This document shows, piece after piece, positions 25,699 through 32,493 of a stretch of 38,843 nucleotides of DNA (its first letter is position 1; each line of letters starts with the position of its first letter). The position numbers and the translations under genes are program-made. The notes beneath the pieces were generated by a model, which saw only the letters and a list, made by a program, of their open reading frames with translations, had not been told where the DNA came from and ran no database searches. Source of the DNA: an uncultured Clostridia bacterium (GTDB lineage: Bacteria > Bacillota > Clostridia > Oscillospirales > Ruminococcaceae); NCBI GenBank assembly GCA_947625735.1, contig CANQPL010000006.1:1-38843 (forward strand), written 5' to 3'.

Positions 25699-27583
25699 TG
25701 ATATTCGCCTCCTTTTTATCGTTTATCTGAAAGATGTCCTTATCCTCCGTGTAATACTGAGCCTGTACACGGAACATCTCGGCATATGCGCCGTCAAGAG
25801 CCATAAGCTCCTCGTGTGTGCCTGTTTCCACCAATTCGCCCGCCTTGAACATTGCTACCCTGTCGCAGAACCGTGTGGAGGAAAGACGGTGTGAAATGTA
25901 TACAGCCGACTTACCGCCTACCATATCATCAAAGCTTCGGTAAAGCCTGTATTCGGCAAGAGCGTCAAGTGCGGCAGTGGGCTCGTCAAGAACTATTATC
26001 GGCGCATTTTTATACAGCGCTCTTGCAAGAGCGAGTTTTTGCTTTTCACCGCCCGAAAGGTCTATGCCGTCATCGTAGAGGATCTTTAAGATTTGTGTAT
26101 CTGCTCCCTTTTCCAGCTTGTCGATCTTATCGCCCAATCCCGCACTGCGCAGATACTCCTCCGCAGCTTTTTTGTCTGTATTTGCAGGCGAGGACATGGA
26201 AACGTTTTCCGCCATAGTCTGGGCAAATACTGTCACGTCCTGAAAGGCGGGGGAGAACAGGCGGTAATATTCGTTACGGTCAAATTCCCTTATATCGGTG
26301 CCGTTCATAAGTATCTGCCCCTCGGTAACGTCATACAGACGAAGAAGGAGCTTTATAAAGGTGCTTTTTCCTGCACCGTTAAGTCCCACAACAGCTAATT
26401 TTTCTCCTGCATTCAGGGTTATGTTCACATTTTTTAATGCAAATGTGTCCTGTCCCTTATACTTAAAGGAGACATTTTTAAACTCAAAGGTGTACCTGTC
26501 AGCAGTGGGGACGTGTATGCCCTTTTCATTCCCTGTGGGGATATCCATAAAGCTGCGGTAATCATCGGTGTGAGCGCTTCTCTCACGCAGTCCCGAAAGA
26601 GAGGTGAGTATCTGTGTAACAGCACCTGAAAAGGTGTTTGCACCCGAAAAGTAAAGCATGAAATTACCGATGGAAAGTCCGTTTTCCACTACTCCCCAGA
26701 TCAGCCATGAAATAATGATGACCTGACTTACTGCTCTTATGCCGTGAAAAAAAATGGTGTTGTATATCCAGTACTGACGGGATTTTTTCCAGTGTTCAAG
26801 CTCAATGCTGTTGACCTCATGCTGTTTTGCCGACAGAAAATCCTTCATGCCGAAAAGCCTGATATCCTTGGCATAGGAAAAGTCGGTGGCAACTGTTTCC
26901 ATATACTCCAGCTTCCTCCAGTGAGGTGCCATAGCGTCCCACATTTCCTTTTTGTCCTTTTTGCGGATATACTCGAAAAACAGAAACTGAATAAGGCTCA
27001 GCACAGCAATGACGGGTACTATCCGCAGGTCAAAGGTACTCATGATCGTAATGGCGGTTATAACCGAAACACCCTGTAAAAGCATAGTCTGCATATAGGT
27101 CATCATGCCCTGTACGCCCTGCCAGTCTCCTGCGGTGGCTCGTTTTGCTTTTTGCAGACGGTCAAGCATATCGGGAGATTCGAGAGTTTCGTATTCCATT
27201 GTCATGACCTTTGCCATGCGCTCTCTTATTATCATCAGACGGACGTATGTAAAGCCCACGTCCAGCCGAATGTTTGCATAATTATTAAGCCACATCATAA
27301 GAAATTCTGCAACAGTAGTACCGAGTGTGAGCCAAAGCAGAGGCATAATATCGCCGCCGCCTGCCGTCTGCCGTTCGATCATGTCGATAACCAGCTTGCC
27401 GATAAAGCTCCACAGATAGGACATGGACGCTCCCGCCGCTGCTCCCGCAAACAGGAAAAAGATAAGAGAGGGACGGTATTTTCTGAATTTTTTCAGAATA
27501 AATATACAATTGCTTATGGTTCCGTAATCCTTGTGAAATTCATCGGTATTTTCTTCCTTTTTGCTTTTTTTAAAAATATTCAT
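25688..27583 (-). CDS. ABC exporter, first subunit (fused membrane and ATPase domains)
   Basis: 631-aa half-transporter, first gene of the pair. A charged N-terminus (MNIFKKSKKEE) precedes the membrane domain (about 35-330). Walker A GLNGAGKST starts near 400. The signature is LSGGEKQKLALARAL, Walker B is IIVLDEPTAALDA, followed by YISHRLSS. Both subunits of the pair keep LDEP, so neither nucleotide site is obviously degenerate, unlike many heterodimers. Downstream order, overlap and paired composition indicate one operon. The long leader upstream (27584-27884) carries a leader ORF and a terminator, pointing to attenuation control; drug-induced expression is inference. Confidence 0.9.
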   Translation of the reverse strand: MNIFKKSKKEENTDEFHKDYGTISNCIFILKKFRKYRPSLIFFLFAGAAAGASMSYLWSFIGKLVIDMIERQTAGGGDIMPLLWLTLGTTVAEFLMMWLNNYANIRLDVGFTYVRLMIIRERMAKVMTMEYETLESPDMLDRLQKAKRATAGDWQGVQGMMTYMQTMLLQGVSVITAITIMSTFDLRIVPVIAVLSLIQFLFFEYIRKKDKKEMWDAMAPHWRKLEYMETVATDFSYAKDIRLFGMKDFLSAKQHEVNSIELEHWKKSRQYWIYNTIFFHGIRAVSQVIIISWLIWGVVENGLSIGNFMLYFSGANTFSGAVTQILTSLSGLRERSAHTDDYRSFMDIPTGNEKGIHVPTADRYTFEFKNVSFKYKGQDTFALKNVNITLNAGEKLAVVGLNGAGKSTFIKLLLRLYDVTEGQILMNGTDIREFDRNEYYRLFSPAFQDVTVFAQTMAENVSMSSPANTDKKAAEEYLRSAGLGDKIDKLEKGADTQILKILYDDGIDLSGGEKQKLALARALYKNAPIIVLDEPTAALDALAEYRLYRSFDDMVGGKSAVYISHRLSSTRFCDRVAMFKAGELVETGTHEELMALDGAYAEMFRVQAQYYTEDKDIFQINDKKEANINAE

Positions 27584-27650
27584 TTTCTTCCCCCTTTGTC
27601 AAAGGTGTTATTCCACTTGCAGATCTGCTGCTTTTTCCCGAAAAAAGCAT

Positions 27651-27679
27651 AAAAAATGCGCCTCCGCACACGGAAACGC
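27651..27679 (-). terminator. Attenuator terminator upstream of the ABC exporter genes
   Basis: On the minus strand GCGTTTCC (27679-27672) pairs with GGAGGCGC (27665-27658) around a 6-nt loop; two of the eight pairs are G-U. A run of six T (27656-27651) follows after one base. It lies 67 nt before the first ABC start codon and 30 nt after the leader ORF stop. It would therefore cut transcription before the structural genes unless prevented. Confidence 0.75.
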
Positions 27680-27709
27680 TTCACCAAAAATTATGGGGCT
27701 TGAAGATAC

Positions 27710-27790
27710 TCACCTCTTGTTGTGATAAAGAAGGGAGGCGTTTTCGTACAAAATATTCATTTTAATGCGGAAAATTATATGCTTGAACAT
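27710..27790 (-). CDS. 26-codon leader peptide for the ABC exporter operon
   Basis: Short ORF from ATG 27790 to TGA 27710 on the minus strand, encoding 26 residues that begin MFKHIIFRIKMN and end SLLYHNKR. The ribosome binding site AAAGGAGG at 27799-27806 is one of the best in the window and lies 8 nt from ATG. The ORF holds CGCCTCC (27740-27734), which is the exact complement of GGAGGCG in the 3' arm of the downstream terminator. This is the architecture of ribosome-mediated attenuation, as in the leader of the B. subtilis bmrCD exporter. I do not recognise the peptide sequence. It may also be a minor small protein. Confidence 0.7.
   Translation of the reverse strand: MFKHIIFRIKMNILYENASLLYHNKR
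27734..27740 (-). promoter_or_regulatory. Antiterminator arm inside the leader ORF
   Basis: CGCCTCC on the minus strand can form seven Watson-Crick pairs with GGAGGCG at 27665-27659, blocking the terminator helix. The neighbouring AAACGC can also pair with GCGTTT of the terminator 5' arm. The same CCTCC can pair with GGAGG of the leader ribosome binding site. A ribosome finishing the leader would cover this arm; one stalled early would leave it free. Confidence 0.55.
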
Positions 27791-27890
27791 TTGTAGTACC
27801 TCCTTTACCGTATAAACTTTTTATCATGACGGCGGGATCATTCTGCTTTGAACCGCCCGCAATGACCGTGATTTTCAGAACAATGAAATC

Positions 27891-27919
27891 AGTATATCAC
27901 AGAATTTTCCGTTTGTCAA
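27891..27919 (-). promoter_or_regulatory. Consensus promoter for the leader peptide and ABC exporter genes
   Basis: On the minus strand TTGACA (27919-27914) is followed after 17 bp by TATACT (27896-27891). Transcription would start near 27884, giving about 95 nt before the leader ORF and about 300 nt before the first ABC gene. The rest of 27584-28037 holds this leader, an A/T-rich divide at about 27930-27968 and the divergent promoter for the next gene. Confidence 0.85.
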
Positions 27920-27971
27920 GGGAAAATGCAAATTTTTTTGTGCAAAAAATAACAAAAAATAAAAAAAGGTC

Positions 27972-28000
27972 TGTACATTTGCGAAAAAGTATGTTATAAT
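27972..28000 (+). promoter_or_regulatory. Extended -10 promoter for the hypothetical gene at 28038
   Basis: TATAAT at 27995-28000 with TG at 27992-27993 (extended -10). TGTACA at 27972-27977 is an imperfect -35 with 17-bp spacing. It fires away from the ABC promoter about 50 bp to its left. Confidence 0.65.
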
Positions 28001-28037
28001 AAAATCAACACAGCGGGAAGGAGCATACAGCCTACAT

Positions 28038-28871
28038 ATGAAAGATATTGGCGATCTGCTTATCGACAGCAGGACAGATGATAAATTTGACCGCCTGATA
28101 AGAGGCGTTCTGAAAAAAAATAAATATACAGTTGTAAAACGAAGCTCAAAGGATTACTATTACATAGCAAATGAAAGCGGCGAAACATTGGGCTTTGACG
28201 TTTCCACCGAAAAATTCACCTTTGCAAGAAACAAAAGCCCCGATGCCGCAGACAGGCTTATGGAACGTATCGGAAAAAATTTCGGTATCCTTGAGCGGTT
28301 GGTATCATTCACCAATGCACAGGAGTTTCTCAGGTTTACGGTAATGAGAAACGGCGAGCTGGGAAAGGGAATGATCGCTGAGCCGTTTATCGGGGAGCTA
28401 AATAAGGTCATGTGCTACACAGCCGATAATGTTACCGCCTGCATACTGAATGAAAAGTATATGAAAAAGTGGGACGTTCCCCGTGAGGTGCTGTTTTCTG
28501 TGGCAGATCACAATATGTGCAGACTTCTTCGGAGGACGGAATTTTCCGAGGAGCAGATAAGCTCCGCTCCCGATATCAGATATCTGGATTTTAAGGCGGA
28601 GGGAAATGACTTTACGGCGGCACTGATAATGTGTTCGGCATTTCACGATCACATAGCCGGAAAGCTGGGTACAAGGTTTTTGGCGGCTGTTCCCTCAAAG
28701 GATTCCATGACTGTCATGACAGAGGTAAACGGAGAACGGCTTGCAAGGCTCGGCGCTGCGGCGGCGGGGGAATACCGTTTTGCCGTTCGTCCGCTGACGG
28801 CTGATATATTTTTGTATACCTCGGCGGGAATGCAGGTGGCAGGGCATTTCTCGGAGATAGATGCCGAATAA
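28038..28871 (+). CDS. Hypothetical cytosolic protein
   Basis: 277-aa soluble protein without signal or membrane segment. The second half includes KYMKKWDVPREVLFSVADHN and then FHDHIAGKLGTRFLAAVPSK, SMTVMTEVN. This pattern reminds me of DUF1444 (YtpQ) and DUF5688 proteins of Firmicutes, but the match is from memory and weak. The N-terminal half has an alternating basic pattern, including KKNKYTVVKRSSKDYYY. The ribosome binding site GGAAGGAG is unusually far from ATG (14 nt), with no other start in the interval. It has its own promoter and is followed after 19 bp by the LRR protein gene, so the two may share a transcript. Function unknown. Confidence 0.65.
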   Translation: MKDIGDLLIDSRTDDKFDRLIRGVLKKNKYTVVKRSSKDYYYIANESGETLGFDVSTEKFTFARNKSPDAADRLMERIGKNFGILERLVSFTNAQEFLRFTVMRNGELGKGMIAEPFIGELNKVMCYTADNVTACILNEKYMKKWDVPREVLFSVADHNMCRLLRRTEFSEEQISSAPDIRYLDFKAEGNDFTAALIMCSAFHDHIAGKLGTRFLAAVPSKDSMTVMTEVNGERLARLGAAAAGEYRFAVRPLTADIFLYTSAGMQVAGHFSEIDAE

Positions 28872-28890
28872 GGGGAAAGGATCGTAAACC

Positions 28891-30075
28891 ATGAAAAGAA
28901 AATTGAGTCAGGAAAAAAAGAAAAATATTCTGCGTGTTGTCATGTTTATTATGGCAGTGGTGATGATACTCAGCTTTGTAATGCTGCCGCTGTCACAAGA
29001 GGTATCCGCTGAGGAGGACGTTTCCGCAGTGACAGTCACCTCCTTTGAAACGGGAAAGCTGTCTGCGGCTATAGATGAGGCAAAGAACGGCACTGATCTT
29101 AATCTTATCAAAAAGTTAGCTGTTTCGGGAGGAACGCTCAACGCTGCCGATTATCAGGCTATCTGCGGATATCCGAATATCGAGTATCTGGAGCTTGCGG
29201 GCAGTGATACAGAAAACGGCATTATCCCCGACAATGCCCTTTCCTCAAGAAATCAGCTCACCTATGTGAGCCTGCCGAAAAACACCGAAACCATCGGTTC
29301 AAGAGCATTTTCGGGGAACAGGGTGCTGTTAAAGATATCAATTCCCGCTACCCTCAGACATATTGGCGACTATGCCTTTGAGGGCTGTGAAAAGGTAGAG
29401 GAATTTTCCGTACCCGCAGAGCTTGAAACATTGGGAGCGGGAGCTTTTTCCGACTGCAAGTCCCTTCTGAGCTTTTCAGTTCCTCAGGCAGTTACGGCTA
29501 TTCCCGAAAACTGCTTTTCAAAGGCAAGTCTTACCGAGATGCATATAGGTCCGCAGGTGACATCTGTGGGGAATGGTGCATTTTCCGATTGTCACAGTCT
29601 TACCGATATATATTTCTACGGCAAAGAGGCTTTTTCCGCTCCCGAGAGTGCATTTCAGAATCTGAAAGTTACAATTCACACCTACGACGGGGGAGAGGGC
29701 TTTGACGCTCTGAAAAGTAATTTTGTGACTGTTGCCTATGATCTCAGCGAGGATAGTGTTTATATCCCGCCCGAACCCTCCTCCGCTCCCGCAGTATCAG
29801 ATGCGGCTGATGAGGACAAAACCGAAGAAACTGCCCAAACCGAAGAAGAACAATCCGAAGCAGCATCGAAGGATACACAGGAGAATATACAGGAGGATAC
29901 TCCTGCCGAGGAGGTATCTGCTGCCCCCGAAACTTCACAAACAGAGGCTGTCCCTGTCTCTGCCGCTCCTGCTCAGAGCGGATTCAGCGGCGTGTCGGTG
30001 ATCGTTATAGCCGTTTTGTGCGTAGCGGTAGGTGTTCTTGGCGCACTTCTTGCCGTAAAGAGCAAGAAAAAATGA
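28891..30075 (+). CDS. BspA-like leucine-rich repeat surface protein
   Basis: 394-aa predicted membrane-anchored extracellular protein. A basic N-terminus and hydrophobic segment (about 14-36) act as signal peptide or anchor. Residues about 100-265 contain five or so BspA/LRR_5 repeats with the pattern of small-residue loops ending AFSxCxxL (SRAFSGNRVLL, DYAFEGCEKVE, AGAFSDCKSLL, NGAFSDCHSLT). A Pro/Glu/Ala/Ser-rich linker (about 290-360) precedes a C-terminal transmembrane helix (about 367-389) and a basic end. This puts the repeats outside the cell, probably for adhesion or protein binding. No LPXTG or dockerin is seen. A terminator follows directly. Confidence 0.82.
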   Translation: MKRKLSQEKKKNILRVVMFIMAVVMILSFVMLPLSQEVSAEEDVSAVTVTSFETGKLSAAIDEAKNGTDLNLIKKLAVSGGTLNAADYQAICGYPNIEYLELAGSDTENGIIPDNALSSRNQLTYVSLPKNTETIGSRAFSGNRVLLKISIPATLRHIGDYAFEGCEKVEEFSVPAELETLGAGAFSDCKSLLSFSVPQAVTAIPENCFSKASLTEMHIGPQVTSVGNGAFSDCHSLTDIYFYGKEAFSAPESAFQNLKVTIHTYDGGEGFDALKSNFVTVAYDLSEDSVYIPPEPSSAPAVSDAADEDKTEETAQTEEEQSEAASKDTQENIQEDTPAEEVSAAPETSQTEAVPVSAAPAQSGFSGVSVIVIAVLCVAVGVLGALLAVKSKKK

Positions 30076-30082
30076 TTTATTG

Positions 30083-30112
30083 ACGGCACTCGGTTTTCCG
30101 GTGCCGTTTTAT
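30083..30112 (+). terminator. Intrinsic terminator after the LRR protein gene
   Basis: ACGGCAC-T-CGG (30083-30093) pairs with CCGGTGCCGT (30098-30107), with one bulged T and a TTTT loop. TTTATT follows. It starts eight bases after the stop codon. Confidence 0.8.
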
Positions 30113-30194
30113 TAAGGAGTTCCCTTTATATCTCTTGTGATGTAAAGTCTTAATATCATCGGGATAAATGAAAATCATGTGAAAACAGACAAAA

Positions 30195-30237
30195 TTAATA
30201 TAATATTAACAAAAGTTTTTCTTTGATGTGTTAAAAT
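30195..30237 (+). promoter_or_regulatory. Possible promoter region and A/T dyad before the moxR operon
   Basis: TGTTAAAAT at 30229-30237 is an extended -10, 44 bp before the moxR-like start, without a convincing -35. Upstream, TTAATAT (30195-30201) and ATATTAA (30203-30209) form a perfect 7-bp dyad. The region between the terminator and the gene is very A/T rich, so the dyad may be chance. Confidence 0.4.
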
Positions 30238-30280
30238 ATTTTTAATACATATTAGATATTATACGGAGGATTTATCGGAT

Positions 30281-31228
30281 ATGGAAAGAACAGAGAACCG
30301 CAACGAAAAAATTGCAGAGCTTATCGCCGCTGTTGAAAAGGTGATCGTAGGTAAAAGAGAAGCGGTGGAAATGGTCGTTACCGCCATGCTTACAGGCGGT
30401 CATATACTTATAGAAGATGTGCCGGGCGTGGGAAAAACGCAGCTTGCCTGTGCTCTTGCGAGCTCCTGCGGAGGACAGTTCGGCAGACTTCAGATGACAC
30501 CCGATGTTATGCCCACCGATATTACGGGTTTTACCATGATAAACACCTCTACAGGCGCAAACGAGTTCAGAAAGGGTGCTGCTTTCTGCAATTTCCTGCT
30601 GGCTGACGAGATAAATCGTGCCTCGCCCAAATCCCAGTCTGCGCTTCTGGAGCTTATGGAGGAGGGACAGGTAAGTATTGACGGAAATACCTATGTTCTT
30701 CCCCGCCCCTTTATGGTGCTTGCCACTCAGAATCCTGTGGAGACTTACGGTACATATCATCTTCCCGAGGCTCAGATGGACAGATTTTTAATGAAGCTGT
30801 CTATCGGCTATCCCGGCTCCTCCGATGAGATAGACATTCTGCAAAGAAACGAAAACAGCATTTCACCAAAGGATCTGAAACCTGTTCTTTCCTGTGATGA
30901 GATAATGGAGCTGAGAGAAAAGGCAAATATGATAAGATGCTCCGATAATCTGAAAAAATATATTGTCGATCTTGTAAATGCAACCAGAAAGGTAGATTAC
31001 ATAAGGCTTGGAGTAAGTCCGAGAGGGAGCATAGCCCTTTACAAGGCATCAAAGGCGTATGCGATGCTTTGCGGAAGAGGATATGTTATCCCCGATGATA
31101 TAAAGAAAATGGCTCCTTATGTCCTTTCTCACAGGCTCATACTTACACCAAAGGGAAAATCATCTGTCGGAAACGGAGAGGGAGCGGTCATCAGAATTAT
31201 GGGAGAAGTCCCCGTTCCTGTTGAATAG
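30281..31228 (+). CDS. MoxR-family AAA ATPase
   Basis: 315-aa AAA+ ATPase of the MoxR family, thought to act as chaperones in assembling membrane-associated or metal-containing complexes. Walker A is GVGKT at 49-53 in EDVPGVGKTQLA. Walker B is LLADEINRASPKSQSALLELMEE, and sensor 1 ATQNPVETYGTYHLPEAQMDRF is present. The C-terminal lid includes RLGVSPRGSIALYKASKAYA. Ribosome binding site GGAGG at 30265-30269. Adjacent DUF58 and transglutaminase-like genes form the widespread MoxR-DUF58-TgpA trio. Its exact client is unknown. Confidence 0.93.
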   Translation: MERTENRNEKIAELIAAVEKVIVGKREAVEMVVTAMLTGGHILIEDVPGVGKTQLACALASSCGGQFGRLQMTPDVMPTDITGFTMINTSTGANEFRKGAAFCNFLLADEINRASPKSQSALLELMEEGQVSIDGNTYVLPRPFMVLATQNPVETYGTYHLPEAQMDRFLMKLSIGYPGSSDEIDILQRNENSISPKDLKPVLSCDEIMELREKANMIRCSDNLKKYIVDLVNATRKVDYIRLGVSPRGSIALYKASKAYAMLCGRGYVIPDDIKKMAPYVLSHRLILTPKGKSSVGNGEGAVIRIMGEVPVPVE

Positions 31229-31245
31229 GAGTAGACGCTTAAAAG

Positions 31246-32493
31246 ATGAAAATAAAATTTGCCAAGATAAAAGGAACATTTACCGGCGTTTTAAATTATC
31301 TTGCTTCGCTGGGACTTGCTCTTGTATTTGCGCTGTATCTCAGCGGGCGTGTAGGTTGGTTTATAATGGCAGCCTTTATTTCGGCGCCCATTTTATCATT
31401 GCTGCTTACTCTTCCGTTTATTTCGGGAATTTATGCCGAATGTGAGCTGAGTGCCAATGCACTTAGCAAGGGTGATACGGGCGAATTTACCGTTACACTG
31501 GGAAATGCCCGTTTTCTTCCTACGCCGCCTGTCATTGTGGAGATGTTTGACAGTCCTTGCGCAAGGGCAGAGGTGAAAAAGTTCACAATTTCTCTGCTCC
31601 CCTTTTCGGAGGACAGTTTTACAGCTGTATATAGGGCGAGGATCGCAGGAGAGGTCAGTATCGGTGTAAAATCCCTGACAGTTACAGATTTTTTCGGAAT
31701 ATTTTCCTTTGATATAAAAAGTGCGGATACATCGGCACTTGTGGGAAAGCTTGCTGTTATTCCCGATATTGTCGAGGTTGCGCATACCGATGCACACCTG
31801 AGAAGAGCGGCTGAGCTTTCGGCTCAGGCAGATGACAGCGAGGATACCTCCGAAAGCTCTTCTGTTGCCTTTGGCGGATTTCCCGGCTACGACAGCAGGG
31901 AATATGTTCCGGGAGATCCTCTCAAAAGGATCAACTGGAAGCAGTCAGCCAAAAGAGGTAAGCTGCTTGTCCGTCTTGATGATGAGGCAATGTGTTCTGC
32001 CGTGGCGGTGGTGCTTGACAGCGTGTTCTGTGCAGATGAAACGGTAGGTTCCGCCTTTTTAAAAAATAATTATTTCATGGGCTGTCCTGATGATGAGCTT
32101 GCTCCTCTTGCCGCTCAGTATGCTGTAGAGGGAGCGTTGGGATACGTTAAGGCTTTTCTTGACAGGAAATACTCGGTCACATTCATGTATATGGGTGAAA
32201 ACGGCTGGGAGATATACAATGTTGCCGATGAAAGTGAGCTTACATTGATAAGGACAGCTCTTTCAAGATACAAATTTTCATCGGAAAGAGGAAGGGTGCG
32301 TTTTCCCGCAGAAGTGCTTGCTGAACAGAAGGGATCTGTGTCAATATTCTGCACACCTTATGCGGACAGAGAGCTTTTTATGCAGGCAGGGGAGTATATG
32401 GGCGATTCTGCGGGCAAGGGAGCGCTTTCCTCAGTCCTTTTTGCGGCTGCCCTTGCACCTACTGCTGAGGATCGGGAGGATAATGACATATGA
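31246..32493 (+). CDS. DUF58 domain membrane-associated protein
   Basis: 415-aa protein with two N-terminal hydrophobic segments (about 15-35 and 37-60) and a C-terminal DUF58 domain. The DUF58 signature is GYDSREYVPGDPLKRINWKQSAKRGKLLVRLDDE near residues 220-252. The family has a von Willebrand factor A-like fold and is nearly always encoded next to MoxR ATPases, as here. The start codon ATG at 31246 lies 17 bp after moxR with a weak GGAG. It overlaps the next gene by four bases (ATGA). Function unknown in detail; the partnership with MoxR is established from gene neighbourhoods. Confidence 0.9.
   Translation: MKIKFAKIKGTFTGVLNYLASLGLALVFALYLSGRVGWFIMAAFISAPILSLLLTLPFISGIYAECELSANALSKGDTGEFTVTLGNARFLPTPPVIVEMFDSPCARAEVKKFTISLLPFSEDSFTAVYRARIAGEVSIGVKSLTVTDFFGIFSFDIKSADTSALVGKLAVIPDIVEVAHTDAHLRRAAELSAQADDSEDTSESSSVAFGGFPGYDSREYVPGDPLKRINWKQSAKRGKLLVRLDDEAMCSAVAVVLDSVFCADETVGSAFLKNNYFMGCPDDELAPLAAQYAVEGALGYVKAFLDRKYSVTFMYMGENGWEIYNVADESELTLIRTALSRYKFSSERGRVRFPAEVLAEQKGSVSIFCTPYADRELFMQAGEYMGDSAGKGALSSVLFAAALAPTAEDREDNDI

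Noticed and set aside
27152..27652. Long plus-strand open frame opposite the first ABC gene
   Set aside because: It is antisense to a gene with clear ABC motifs, lacks a ribosome binding site and has no recognisable domain.
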